This document shows positions 1 to 10,069 of a DNA stretch of 45,437 nt, piece by piece. The notes beneath the pieces are model-generated. The model saw nothing but the letters and a program-made list of their open reading frames with translations, was not told the origin of the DNA and ran no database searches. The position numbers were made by a program, and so were the translations under genes. Within the stretch, counting starts at the first letter, position 1. Each line of letters starts with the position of its first letter. This stretch comes from Enteropsectra breve (taxonomy: Eukaryota > Microsporidia), in contig JALPMN010000630.1 of the NCBI GenBank assembly GCA_024243835.1, forward strand, positions 1 through 45,437. The letters run 5' to 3'.

Positions 1-21
1 TTTTATTGTCTAATTAATTTA

Positions 22-3000
22 TTATAATGACAGTATTTGCCCATCATTCACCGGAAAATAGTCCATGACAGCTGTTTTTATTATCTTTATCGCATTTCCT
101 ACCGCTTTGCCGTTTACAGAATATCTTGAGTATTTTTTCTTGATGTTTGCAAGCTCATTATCGAAGTCTCCCCATGTTTTTATTTCTTTAATTCCAGTGA
201 GCATTTCCTCAAAGTGTGACTTCGCCTCTAAATCGCCAATTATTTCTATTAGCACATCTTGTGTTTCTCTTGCAGCCAAACCCTCGCTTTCTACTTCTTT
301 TCTAAAAACAGCAACTTCCTCTCTGAGTTTCTTCGCACACAAGCCAATTTCTGATGCCTGGCTATTGAATCGTAGGCAGTTTTTTGATATTCGTTCCAGC
401 TCGCAGATAAACGTGTCAAAACTCTTATAGCTGACCATTCGCCCCTTGATATCGAAAAGACACATTGGCACACGCACAATATCCAGGTAATTCTTAAGAC
501 TGGCTGTATCTACTGGATAGTAAAAATATGCATATTCTTCTTTTGCAAGCAGCGTGTTGATGAATTCACTGCACTTGGTCCTGATGTGTTCAGTCATAGG
601 AATAACTGTTTTCTGAATATGGCTGTATTTGTAGATAATCTTCTCCACCATATTATATATTGCTTTTGCAGCAAAATAGATCTTTCCAGCGAAGGTCGAG
701 TAGCTTAGTACATAAATAAGACAGTGCTCGATCTCTTCCAGCACCTTCGAGAGTTCTGCCTGAAAATTAATATGCTCATTGTTGTCTATGTTCTTATAAA
801 GGTCCCTTGTTTTTTCAAATATCTTGCTGACCGGAACCACGTCCCACTCAAAAAAATCTGTCGGTTTTGATTTCTTGATAAAATCCTCAATAACAGGAAA
901 GTTGTGGTGGTCTTTGACTTGTGTCGCCAGCAGCAGCGGTATTTCTTCCTTTGCATATATTTTGTTCTTGGGCAGCTTGAATCTAAAAATAAGCGGGCCC
1001 AGCTGCTTGGGGACATACCTGCTTACTTTTATTCTTACTTTGCAGCTCATTTCTTTTTTGGGTGCTGGTTTTGTGACTCTTTTGGAGATTCTGAGCAGTC
1101 CATAGACTTTTGTCAGGCGATTTTTCAGTTCGTACATTTTTCCAATTTTAACTTTCTTGCTATTTACTGTTATCTTAAGGATGCCGTTTCTATTGCTCTC
1201 TTCTTTAATCACATTAAAAGTATCAATGGCCATTTTAACACAGGCCTCTTTGCTTTCAACGAGAGCAGCCGCATACTCAAATATCTTTTCTATTTTGCTC
1301 TTTATATTTACATTAAAGTAATGTCGCTGATAAAGGCCGTATAAAATTGTCATACTGTTTGTGACTTTTCTGGTCTTTCTTCTTTTGGGTGCTGGCTCAG
1401 TTTCTTCTGCTACACTGGGATCCTCATAGATCGGGATCAGTGTGCCGTTTTTTTCTTCATGTCTGCCTATTACTGGGACCAGTTCTCCGTTTTCAGCGAG
1501 AACAAACGTATTGCAAAGGATGCTTGGTACTGGCTTTATCTTTTCCTCATTTATAGTTCTAGACCTGAATCGTTGCACTTTTCTATCAAAAAAATTCACA
1601 ATTAGTAGAAATTCTCTCTTATTCTTCTTTAAATATGTTATTTCGTCGCCAGATAGCATTCCGTCATATATATAGCTATGGATGCTCAGAATGACGTCGA
1701 GGATTCGTTCCACAAAGTCCTCTTTCTCATGCTCCAGCATCTTTAGGATTGTTTTGAATGTCTCCACGTGATTGAGCATCAGCATTTCTGCAGCCAAGAT
1801 CCGGATTGAATGTAGATTTGGATACTGTAGCAGACTCAAAAGAGCCTTTTTATTTAGGTCAATAAATCGGCAATATGCCAGTCTTGCCATCGAAATGAGA
1901 CACGCCCGTGTAATAACATTGTTGTTTGATGGAAATACGTTATCAAGCATCCGAAAGCGCTCTATTTCGCTAATGCACAGATCTAGCTTCTCTTTTCTAT
2001 ACTGGCTCATTTCTTTCAGGTTCTTTGTGCAGAAATTTGTGATCTGAACAGAATAGCAGTTTATGACTGCTGCCATATAATACGAATCATCATACTGGCT
2101 GGCCATGTTGTCGTTAAACTTCAGAATATTCTCTAAAAAGGCTATTACGATTTTGCTGTTCGAATCAGCATCAGTGATATATGTTTCTTCATTTTTTCGC
2201 TCATCTTTGCTGAGCCCAAGAGACTCATTCAAATACTGGTCTAAATTAAGAAAATCCAAATCGTTTGAAGGGCAGTTCTCTGAGCTTTCCTCATTTGATA
2301 TGTTTATATTGTACCTATTTTCACTTTTATCAAACATTTCATCACTGTGCTCATATTTTTCGTTAACTGCACCACTGTTGTCATTGTACGCATTTTCATT
2401 GTTCTGCAGGGTATTTATGTTTTGAGTCCTCGATGACAGTGCACCAGGCCCATTAACAATCGATGAATAAATATCGCCATATTCATTAGCCACGGGCTGT
2501 GAAATAGCTTTTACAAGTGCTTTTTGTATAAAATAGTTCACAAGACCAAAGTCGTTACTTTTTATAACCGTAGAGTTCGCAATACAGCGCGTTCTTACAA
2601 AATACTGAATTAGACGCTGAAGCCCGTTATACCCCTCGATATTAATCTGGCGCAGAGCAAAAAGAGCGGAAATACGCACCTTAAAAAATGTATGGTTGTT
2701 TTCTAAAATGCGCTCGAGGGCTTCACTGGTTAGCAGCGTCGGCTTCATTACAAGAGCGTTTATTGCTTCCAGCTGCCCGATTACATTTCGCTCACTCAGC
2801 TGCTCCATGTACATGTAGTCTGGCTGCTCGATGTTAAAATCAAACAGAGTTTCCCTTTTGGTGTCCGCACGAATAAAAAGCAGCGGCATTACTTCCTCTT
2901 CCTCCTCTTTCTTCTTTTTCTTGGGCCTTGTGTGGTAGAAGAATACGTGTTCAGCTGCGTTATTTGTGTCAGTATTTTCCAAAAATATCTCATGCTCATA

Positions 3001-4674
3001 GGTTCCGTCAATCTCAAAGCTTTTAACAAAGAAAGAAGAAAATGCCTTGCGGTTGCATCCCTGCAGAAGGGATGTGGGTTGCTGCTTTATCAACATCTTC
3101 GCCATATTTTGTTTCCTCTGAATTTCCAAACTGATATTAATTTTCAGCAGCCCTGGAGAAAACACATAAAAATCAAAAAAGTGGCGCATGTCCTGTCCGG
3201 TGGTTTCTTTAGTGATTTTTATGAGCTGCGGCGTGAAAGACAGCAGAGCTCTTGGTGTGTTGTAGTCCCATGTATTTTCATTGTCTTTGTATTTTTTGCT
3301 CTCAACAACCTCTGCACAGATTTTCTGAACAAACGCAAGACTAAGCTGAGACTCCATGCAGTGGAAAACCAATTTTGCCTTAGTTTTGTAGAATCTGTTA
3401 GAAAGGTACTCTTCAGGAACTCGCTCAGTATAAAACAGCGGTGGCTCTGCAACATCATTCTCAGTGACGTATTTTCGCTCCTGATAATAAATAGCAAGAA
3501 ACTCATTGTTTCCCAGCATGTTTTTTATTGCGTAGTCAGACAAATATCCTGTCAGGCCGTGGAGAACCCAGTAGTCAATTAAAATAAAATTTAGAAATCC
3601 AAAGACTTGGGTAGCAAGCAGATGCGCAATTAGACCTTTCCACTTGTATGCAGGCTCGATATCTTTGGGGCATGGAAGCTGTGAAAGATGCAGCAATACG
3701 ATTCCTGGTGAAGAAATAGCCTCAGTATCGATAAGCGTGAAAAGAACATTTAGATTCTGCAGAACAGGGATTTTCAGGAACGCTTCAATGTATCGTATCG
3801 TGGCTTCCAGGTCATTTACGGCAATTGAAAGATCCACATCCAGGTTTGGCGTTAATATTCTTCTTGCGTCGTTGTCATTGAAAATATCGACTGTTTTGTA
3901 CGTGCCAACAGCAAAATTAAGATGCTTCGGATGGGATGTTAATCTGTATTCACTAATTATAATTTCATCCTCTTCCTTTATCGCATGCAATTGCCCTGGA
4001 GAGACAACTTTAAGATCCTCTTTATTCGGAATTATGTAAATAAGCTCAATTTCAGAAACTGTGTCGATGTAGGGCGCAATAAAGCCGTATCTCGTGCTGC
4101 TTGAGGCGAGCATCTCGCGATGCTTGTCGCTAGGTCCCACGGGGCGATACCAAAATATATTTACATTATTTTGCACCGGAGTGTATGCAAGACGTATTCT
4201 AAAGCTTTCTTTGGTGAAATTTTTAGGTAAATTCACTAAAAATCTATTTTTTACATCGGAATATTCATCATCTGTTTTTGTCTTCGATTTAATTTTGATA
4301 TTACACTTGTTGCTTTTGGAATTTTTGTCATTTTCTGTCTTTTCATTTGAAGTGCAGTTCATCGCTGAGATTTCTGGACCGTTCTCTACGTTTACCACAG
4401 GAGGCTGGGCGCCGATAGAATTGCTGGTATTTTCAGCACTTTCTTTGTGCTGTTCCAATGCTGTTTTATTCTCGTCGTCCTCTTGATACAGATACTCGCC
4501 TTTCAGTTGCAAATTTTCATCTATCAGATGGACATTTTCAACCAAAATTTGGTAGCAGTGGAAAAGAAGGGTTGTTTCACTTGGAGAACGGGAAATTTGG
4601 ACCTCAATATACCCTTTACATAGCTTTTTGTGAACATCTATATAGTAAATGCTCTTCTGCACCCCTACTTTCAT
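22..4674 (-). CDS. TAF2: TFIID subunit TAF2 with inactive M1 aminopeptidase-like fold and C-terminal bromodomain
   Basis: 1550 residues. The N-terminal half follows the M1-aminopeptidase-like layout of TAF2, the TFIID subunit that contacts initiator DNA at core promoters. The zinc-binding helix of true M1 enzymes is degenerate: residues 349-362 read IAHLLATQVFGFLN, so no HExxH is present and peptidase activity is not expected, as is usual for TAF2. An acidic/low-complexity insert lies around residues 60-140 and a helical region follows. Roughly residues 1350-1450 look like a bromodomain (YFYYPVDTASLKNYLDIV, then VPMCLFDI, then NCLRFN near the acetyl-lysine pocket). Start: AAAATTTT at 4701-4708 and CCCC at 4676-4679 directly precede the ATG. 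Yeast Taf2 carries no bromodomain, so the fusion is notable; in yeast that role is played by separate proteins such as Bdf1. Nuclear. The family call rests on overall layout, and the bromodomain is clearer than the N-terminal assignment. Confidence 0.82.
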   Translation of the reverse strand: MKVGVQKSIYYIDVHKKLCKGYIEVQISRSPSETTLLFHCYQILVENVHLIDENLQLKGEYLYQEDDENKTALEQHKESAENTSNSIGAQPPVVNVENGPEISAMNCTSNEKTENDKNSKSNKCNIKIKSKTKTDDEYSDVKNRFLVNLPKNFTKESFRIRLAYTPVQNNVNIFWYRPVGPSDKHREMLASSSTRYGFIAPYIDTVSEIELIYIIPNKEDLKVVSPGQLHAIKEEDEIIISEYRLTSHPKHLNFAVGTYKTVDIFNDNDARRILTPNLDVDLSIAVNDLEATIRYIEAFLKIPVLQNLNVLFTLIDTEAISSPGIVLLHLSQLPCPKDIEPAYKWKGLIAHLLATQVFGFLNFILIDYWVLHGLTGYLSDYAIKNMLGNNEFLAIYYQERKYVTENDVAEPPLFYTERVPEEYLSNRFYKTKAKLVFHCMESQLSLAFVQKICAEVVESKKYKDNENTWDYNTPRALLSFTPQLIKITKETTGQDMRHFFDFYVFSPGLLKINISLEIQRKQNMAKMLIKQQPTSLLQGCNRKAFSSFFVKSFEIDGTYEHEIFLENTDTNNAAEHVFFYHTRPKKKKKEEEEEVMPLLFIRADTKRETLFDFNIEQPDYMYMEQLSERNVIGQLEAINALVMKPTLLTSEALERILENNHTFFKVRISALFALRQINIEGYNGLQRLIQYFVRTRCIANSTVIKSNDFGLVNYFIQKALVKAISQPVANEYGDIYSSIVNGPGALSSRTQNINTLQNNENAYNDNSGAVNEKYEHSDEMFDKSENRYNINISNEESSENCPSNDLDFLNLDQYLNESLGLSKDERKNEETYITDADSNSKIVIAFLENILKFNDNMASQYDDSYYMAAVINCYSVQITNFCTKNLKEMSQYRKEKLDLCISEIERFRMLDNVFPSNNNVITRACLISMARLAYCRFIDLNKKALLSLLQYPNLHSIRILAAEMLMLNHVETFKTILKMLEHEKEDFVERILDVILSIHSYIYDGMLSGDEITYLKKNKREFLLIVNFFDRKVQRFRSRTINEEKIKPVPSILCNTFVLAENGELVPVIGRHEEKNGTLIPIYEDPSVAEETEPAPKRRKTRKVTNSMTILYGLYQRHYFNVNIKSKIEKIFEYAAALVESKEACVKMAIDTFNVIKEESNRNGILKITVNSKKVKIGKMYELKNRLTKVYGLLRISKRVTKPAPKKEMSCKVRIKVSRYVPKQLGPLIFRFKLPKNKIYAKEEIPLLLATQVKDHHNFPVIEDFIKKSKPTDFFEWDVVPVSKIFEKTRDLYKNIDNNEHINFQAELSKVLEEIEHCLIYVLSYSTFAGKIYFAAKAIYNMVEKIIYKYSHIQKTVIPMTEHIRTKCSEFINTLLAKEEYAYFYYPVDTASLKNYLDIVRVPMCLFDIKGRMVSYKSFDTFICELERISKNCLRFNSQASEIGLCAKKLREEVAVFRKEVESEGLAARETQDVLIEIIGDLEAKSHFEEMLTGIKEIKTWGDFDNELANIKKKYSRYSVNGKAVGNAIKIIKTAVMDYFPVNDGQILSL

Positions 4675-4709
4675 AGGGGTGCGATAACAAAAAGACCTAC
4701 AAAATTTTT
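4675..4709 (-). promoter_or_regulatory. Start-proximal expression signal of TAF2 (AAAATTTT box plus CCCC)
   Basis: Read on the minus strand, an AAAATTTT box is followed about 22 bases later by CACCCCT touching the ATG at 4674. This matches the AAATTT-like and CCC-like signals described upstream of microsporidian coding sequences and fixes the start codon. Confidence 0.6.
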
Positions 4710-5044
4710 ACACTGAAAAATGAACAGGAATCACGAGGTCTTGCTAAGCAGCTGCAGCAACCGGTATTTTAGTGTTTTGTGGCTGAAAAGTCTGTGTTAT
4801 TTTTCTATTTCCCTTCTTGGGTGCGTTTGTCCTCAGAGACAAACATTAAAAATTCTTAAGTAGAAAAATTTTGCAAAAACAAACTAGCAAATGAATAAAT
4901 GCTTCTTATTGTATGAACAGTTCATGTTAGTATAGTCTATTAAATAAAATGGTTGGGAATTAGTTTTTTATTGCGTGAAAAGTTAACTTATAGTCAGTTT
5001 AAATTCATTACTAATAGGCTTAGTAAAAATAGATGAGAAATGAT
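4710..5044. other. Intergenic, AT-rich
   Basis: The region lies between the divergently read 5' end of TAF2 and the 3' end of the M16-like gene. It holds a 47-codon plus-strand frame (4720-4863) that shares the TAF2 AAAATTTT box but lacks a CCC signal and has no recognisable product. Nothing else is supported. Confidence 0.4.
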
Positions 5045-7978
5045 TTAATAAGACGCATTTGAAACAACAAAGGCACTATTAGCAAGTTCCAAGCTATTGT
5101 TGATGAAAAAACTAAAGATACCGAAAACATTGTCTGCAAGTTTAGCTTTGTCTGTTTTGTCATCCGTTTGCAGCCCTTGTATTTCATACATGTAGTCTTT
5201 GTCAGCTAGCTTCTCCCTGCAAAAACTCCAAAAGAGCACGAGCTTCTCCTTCATTTCAGAGATCGGCAACTTTCCCTGCACTGCCAGAACAAAATGATTT
5301 TTGCTTTGTCCACTATCGCTGATTCTTATGTGACCCAAATTTCCAGTCATTTCATTCTTTAAGTACTGGAAAAAGTATATTTTTTCAAAATACAATAAGA
5401 ACTTTTCAGCAATCATTAAATATTCCGATGCAAATGGAACTATGTACAACACAGCATTGCAAAGTGAATGCTCGTACTTGATCTCGTACTCTTTAGCCTG
5501 CATTATTCGTTCCAACTTCTCAGCCTTGCCGTCCGTCCACACTGAAGTGTTTTTCAAGCACATTAGTTTGATTCCCTTCTCATAATAATCAATCATTTTT
5601 TTGGCATCAGTAACACTTTCAACCGCTAGCAGCAGCCTGACTCCGTTGTGCAGAATAACCCTGTTCGATGTCATTTCTGATACCTTTTTAAGAATATCCG
5701 CCTCATTTTCAGGGAGCGGATGCAGTGACTCAAAAATATTATTGGAAATATCATGTATTTTTATGTTAGCGTAAAGAAGCCTCGCGACAAGGTTAACGAA
5801 AAACTGACGAGCATCCAAAAGCTCTTTTTCTTTCACCTGTTTTCGTTTCTTGCACTTGATTATTTCAAGCTGCTCCAGAAACTGCCCATAGCAGGCTTCT
5901 AGGAGACTTTCGGGGCCCTGGAAAAACAATGTAACCACATTGAAATTAATTTGCATCTCAGTACGAACCAGCACTCCATTTTTCATTTTTTCAATGATGC
6001 TCAGCAGTCTGACGTAGGCTATATAAATAGCAAAAAGACTGCTAAACTTATCTTTTGGCGTTGTTCTTTCAGAAAATTCAAGTTTAGCGGTAATCACTGG
6101 GATGCTTTCTATCTTGCGTGAGAGGCTGTAGGTAAAAGTCATGAAATTCGAAATGAACGCAGTCAACTCAAAAGAATCTTTAGTATTGAGCAGCGATGCC
6201 TTTTTCATGCCATCATCGGCCACTACCCCATTGTCCACTCTTTTTATGGCAGCATTTTGCATCCCGTAAACGTACGTTAAAAAAACATTATGTGATTCAA
6301 TAACTGTATTTGGGTGATGATCAAAAATAAGAGGAGTCTCAATATAATCAAACGCCATTTTCTCGCTGTTAAAACGAAAGATAATGCTCGCATCAAAGGC
6401 ATCTTCAATTTTCTTAGCAACAGATGGATTAAGCTCTTGCATTTCCTGAGCACCAAGGAAAAGATGTGGATCAATATTTTCGTAGGCCTTTAGATCGTCT
6501 CTTGCGCTGCTCGAGAATAATACCCAGTTGTGATTTGCACAAATATCATTTAAAGTATCGACAATATGCTGTTTTATGATTTCTTCTGTCTCATAGTGTT
6601 GTCCCTCGTTATGAATTAGCCATTCCATATCTTTGCTTTGCTCCATATACTTCAGCAGGCTCATTTGGCTGTTTGAAATAGCAATATGTTTTTTCTTATC
6701 CTTTTTTCTTTTGTGCATCATTTCAGAATAAGTTTCGCGCAGCTTATCATGGTATGCTCTGATAAAAGCAGTGCTGACTTCTGACAAATTATTCATAACC
6801 ATATTTTGGAAAATTTTAAAAAAGGTTTTAAAAACACAAGATACTTCTACGGGGCAGTTGTGGCCCTTGATCTTTGGGGATATTTGAATTCGCAGAAAAG
6901 AAAAGCTTTTGGTAGAGACTTCGATATCCCACTTAGAGCTATAGGCATAGTCAAGATTATACAGAATGCGATTAATGGCAGGCCTGACAAATACGTCTAT
7001 GAGCTGTTCCAAAGCCTCATACACTGCTCTTTGATCGTAAATTGTGATTTTAGGAAGAGGTATAAGAATAAACATGAATCTTTCCATTGTGCTTTCATCG
7101 AGACATCTACGATTCCTAAAGAGAATTATTTTGTTCTGAAATTCTTCTTTTATCAAATCAGAAAAATTAAGACTTTCATACATTTCGTTTTTCTCTTCTA
7201 AATCACCTGTGTTTCCCGATGGCAAATCATTAAATAAGTATTTCAGTTCCTCCTCCGCCTCCACTGTTTTTAGAGACGTAATAAGCGTAATCGTTGTATT
7301 TTCTCGTGTATAAAAATGCTTTTGAAAGGCAAGTAAGCTTTCTGGAGTTACGCCTTCAATAGACCCGCGAGATCCCAGGAAGTGCCCCTGGATAATAGCC
7401 CCTTTCTTCGCAATACAAGGCAAAAGAACTGATGTCAGGAACTTGCTGTTGCACAGATCCATGCGAGTCCTGAGATAAGAATCAAAATTGTCTTTTGCAA
7501 TATCGAGAGCTTGGGCGTCAGAAATAGACGGGCGGCAGTACTGTGAAATAAATGACCCTATAAACTTCTCGAAAGAATTGTTTTTACAGGTAAAGTGCCA
7601 CTTGGTAAAATCGTTGTCAGTGACGCACAAAAGCTCTGCGCCTATGGCTGGTGCCATGAGATGTAGAAGATATGGAGTTTTGTAGTTCGTACTGCCGCTG
7701 GTAATTTGCTTAGTAAGAAAAAAAGCCAGTCCCAAGCAATCACTGGGCGAGTCGAGCAGTCCGACATTCATGTCAATTGAAAAAAATGTATTTTCAAGCT
7801 TTGGAATGGAAATGACATTAATTTTGAGGCCATTAATATTCATTCTTTCAATCACTATTTTATCTTCATGAATAGACGGATTGGCATCTTGCTCGTTCAC
7901 AATACCATCTTCAGCAGATGCTGAAAATGCTTGTGGAAGCAAATACCACATGCATACTCCTTTCAGGCTGCACTTCAT
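5045..7978 (-). CDS. Secreted insulinase-like (M16) protein, predicted catalytically dead
   Basis: 977 residues with the two-half clamshell layout of M16/insulinase proteins. The region around residues 83-95 aligns with the inverted zinc motif of insulysin (GLAHFLEHM type), but here reads GLAFFLTKQ: residues 86-90 FFLTK replace HxxEH, so both histidines and the catalytic glutamate are gone. The downstream glutamate ligand also appears lost (residues 156-170, LDIAKDNFDSYLR, where insulysin has a conserved glutamate). The first ~20 residues are hydrophobic and end in SASA, consistent with a signal peptide. Microsporidia encode several secreted M16-family proteins; here a binding, folding-chamber or decoy role is more likely than proteolysis (inference). 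The start is supported by AAAAATTTTT at about 8000 and CCCC touching the ATG. The family call comes from the N-terminal alignment and overall length. Confidence 0.75.
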   Translation of the reverse strand: MKCSLKGVCMWYLLPQAFSASAEDGIVNEQDANPSIHEDKIVIERMNINGLKINVISIPKLENTFFSIDMNVGLLDSPSDCLGLAFFLTKQITSGSTNYKTPYLLHLMAPAIGAELLCVTDNDFTKWHFTCKNNSFEKFIGSFISQYCRPSISDAQALDIAKDNFDSYLRTRMDLCNSKFLTSVLLPCIAKKGAIIQGHFLGSRGSIEGVTPESLLAFQKHFYTRENTTITLITSLKTVEAEEELKYLFNDLPSGNTGDLEEKNEMYESLNFSDLIKEEFQNKIILFRNRRCLDESTMERFMFILIPLPKITIYDQRAVYEALEQLIDVFVRPAINRILYNLDYAYSSKWDIEVSTKSFSFLRIQISPKIKGHNCPVEVSCVFKTFFKIFQNMVMNNLSEVSTAFIRAYHDKLRETYSEMMHKRKKDKKKHIAISNSQMSLLKYMEQSKDMEWLIHNEGQHYETEEIIKQHIVDTLNDICANHNWVLFSSSARDDLKAYENIDPHLFLGAQEMQELNPSVAKKIEDAFDASIIFRFNSEKMAFDYIETPLIFDHHPNTVIESHNVFLTYVYGMQNAAIKRVDNGVVADDGMKKASLLNTKDSFELTAFISNFMTFTYSLSRKIESIPVITAKLEFSERTTPKDKFSSLFAIYIAYVRLLSIIEKMKNGVLVRTEMQINFNVVTLFFQGPESLLEACYGQFLEQLEIIKCKKRKQVKEKELLDARQFFVNLVARLLYANIKIHDISNNIFESLHPLPENEADILKKVSEMTSNRVILHNGVRLLLAVESVTDAKKMIDYYEKGIKLMCLKNTSVWTDGKAEKLERIMQAKEYEIKYEHSLCNAVLYIVPFASEYLMIAEKFLLYFEKIYFFQYLKNEMTGNLGHIRISDSGQSKNHFVLAVQGKLPISEMKEKLVLFWSFCREKLADKDYMYEIQGLQTDDKTDKAKLADNVFGIFSFFINNSLELANSAFVVSNASY

Positions 7979-8694
7979 GGGGCCTTATTATAATACATTT
8001 AAAAATTTTTCTTGCGGCCTTGCGTGTTGAAATGCAGATTTTACTAGCTTGACTTAGTGTAGAGAGAGGCGTTCCTATAAAATCAAACTGTACAGTAAAT
8101 AATTTTACCACACGAATCATTATTTGCAATTTCAAAAAATATGTACTTGAATTATTCGTTGTTTTACTGTTCATAGCACCTGACTGTTCACAAAATTCTC
8201 AATATTAATAAGGAAATTTGGCCTTAATGGTCCTTTCTTACTATAAAGATATTGTTGCTATAATTTCTTGCCTTATTTTGGGGCAGAGAAAGTGAAAGCT
8301 AGCTGGGTTTATTTTTTCAAAGAATCCTTGGTAAGTTTTGAACAGCTCACTTCACTCTTTCAGTGTTCTACAAAGTAGTAGTATTGCGCAAAATAGCAGT
8401 TTTCTAAAATTTTGCAATTTTAATTTTTATAAGCCAAGTAGTTGCTCTATATAGACTTTGATTCAAAAATAAAAGTATTATTGGATATTTTAGTCTTTTA
8501 GAGATTATTCAAAAGTATAATCTGAGCTCTTGGTATATTTATGACCTTACTTCTTATGTACTTTCCCCTTCTACTTCAGAATGAATCTTTTCATTAAAAA
8601 TGATCGTACTACAGGGCTTATTATTGAGCTTACTCTTTCTCAGAATATAGCTATAGACTTTTTTTCTCCACTAATTCATACTTTTGAAGTACCG

Positions 8695-8795
8695 GTTTCC
8701 TTAAAAATAAGACATGTTCTTAATTTCGAATAATAGGCATTTTTAAACCCTTTTTAAAAATTCGAAAACAAGACTGGTCTTATTTTCGAGGAAAC
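8695..8795. repeat. Imperfect 35-base inverted repeat with 30-base loop
   Basis: The left arm (8695-8730, GTTTCCTTAAAAATAAGAC...) and right arm (8761-8795, ...CTTATTTTCGAGGAAAC) are reverse complements with a few mismatches and one small gap. Each arm also contains its own short dyad (AAGACTGGTCTT in the right arm). A stable cruciform or RNA hairpin is possible. It overlaps the 3' part of the decayed gene at 8757-9876 and could be a small mobile-element remnant. Confidence 0.6.
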
Positions 8796-9876
8796 TAACA
8801 TAAAAAAACTAAAATCATCATCTAACATATTTACAAACGCGGGCTTTGTTATCAGCTGAAACTTGTCTGAATCTACCACAAAGTGCATCTGTGAATAAAT
8901 CAAGCAGGTCTTTTCTTTGAATCAAACATATAAATTTAATCTGAAAACATTGTCGCATCTTATTGTAGTGAGCATGCATTTTCGGTCCATATTTGAGAAA
9001 AATATCAGCTGTGGATCTCGAAACAAATATTAGTTACTAGTAGTAGTCTATTATTAAAGAGCATCTTTGGGTTCAACTCTACTTCTGTTTCGGTAAATAA
9101 ATGGTGCTGCATCCGGTATAATAGTTTTATCAGCTCAAGCTTGTAATCAGTAAATATTTACACTTTAGGAATATTTTTATCAAAAGCCATAACCAAGAGA
9201 TCTGGATTTTTTTCATTAAGGAAATCCTTAATTTTTTGGTAAAAAAACAGCTGGCTTTTCAGAAAAATCGTATGGAATTGATTCCAAGGCCTCGAGATAG
9301 AGCTGTCTAAGCATGCAGCGCTGCTATATTTGAGTGGAGTTGGGATTTGCATCAGTGGATTGACCATCTAGAGTTTCTTTTCACATTACCGTTACACTTT
9401 CACGATATCTGGCAATTTTATTTTTCAGCTTCCAGAAAAAATCACTTCTTCTAGCGAAAGAAACCTGGGTTTGCATTTTCATAACTTATTTCCACTGTCA
9501 TATTACTTGTATAAGGTTTTGCCTACTCTAAGACCCAAAAATCTTCATTCAAAAAATGTGGCAGGTTTTGATAGATTTTAATGGAATAAAGGATAATTTT
9601 TTGTAAATTTTTACCTATATAATGGAAAATGATCCCGATTAGTGGTTTAAACATCAGCTCAAATTCTTATATGTCGCATAAAGATGTAATCACACTATCA
9701 TATTTCAATGCAAATATTTCCAGAGCATTTTTAGTCTCTAGAGCCTCAAAATCACTTCTAAATATTTTCTCTTGTTCTGGTAGTTTATATGCTATTTGAG
9801 AATAAATGATGCATAGTTTGGCAACTCTTATCAAAACTTTAAAAGATAATATGCGCAGTAAAACAATGGCATTGGT
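8757..9876 (-). pseudogene. Decayed protein-coding gene of unknown family
   Basis: The minus strand holds a chain of unusually long open stretches that change frame. One frame covers 9454-9876 (runs of 69, 47 and 23 codons broken by TAA at 9667 and TAG at 9523). A second covers 9008-9367 (69 and 50 codons around a TAA at 9158). A third covers 8757-8921 (55 codons). In DNA this AT-rich a stop is expected about every 14 codons, so these runs point to a former gene broken by point stops and frameshifts. The residual peptides have normal protein composition (for example LPEQEKIFRSDFEALETKN and LRQLYLEALESIPYDFSEK) but I recognise no family. The relic may extend below 8757, where shorter open stretches continue to about 8480. 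No expression signal was found at its 5' side; ATM1 diverges from the other side. Confidence 0.6.
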
Positions 9877-10040
9877 CTAGAAACTTACTTCAATGCCAAA
9901 AAGAATAAATTTAGTGGAACAAAGATTACCTTATAAATCTTAATCTGATTGATGCGCTAATTTTAGTAAACTACAGAATATTTGGAAATAGATGATGTAA
10001 ATACTGTTTTTGGGTTTAGAATTTTTTCTCTTCTCACCTC

Positions 10041-10069
10041 CTTAAAAATTTTTTTCCTAAAACTGACCC
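10041..10069 (+). promoter_or_regulatory. Start-proximal signal of the ATM1-like gene
   Basis: AAAAATTTTTTT at 10044-10055 followed by CCC at 10067-10069, which touches the ATG at 10070. This is the same two-part signal seen upstream of most genes here. Confidence 0.55.

Noticed and set aside
4720..4863. 47-codon plus-strand frame upstream of TAF2
   Set aside because: It shares the TAF2 AAAATTTT box but lacks the CCC element, contains no recognisable motif, and a frame of this length occurs by chance in spacer DNA.
8581..8733. 50-codon plus-strand ORF with CCCC about 20 bases upstream
   Set aside because: No A/T box near the CCCC and it lies antisense to the tail of the decayed gene and inside the inverted repeat; chance is more likely.
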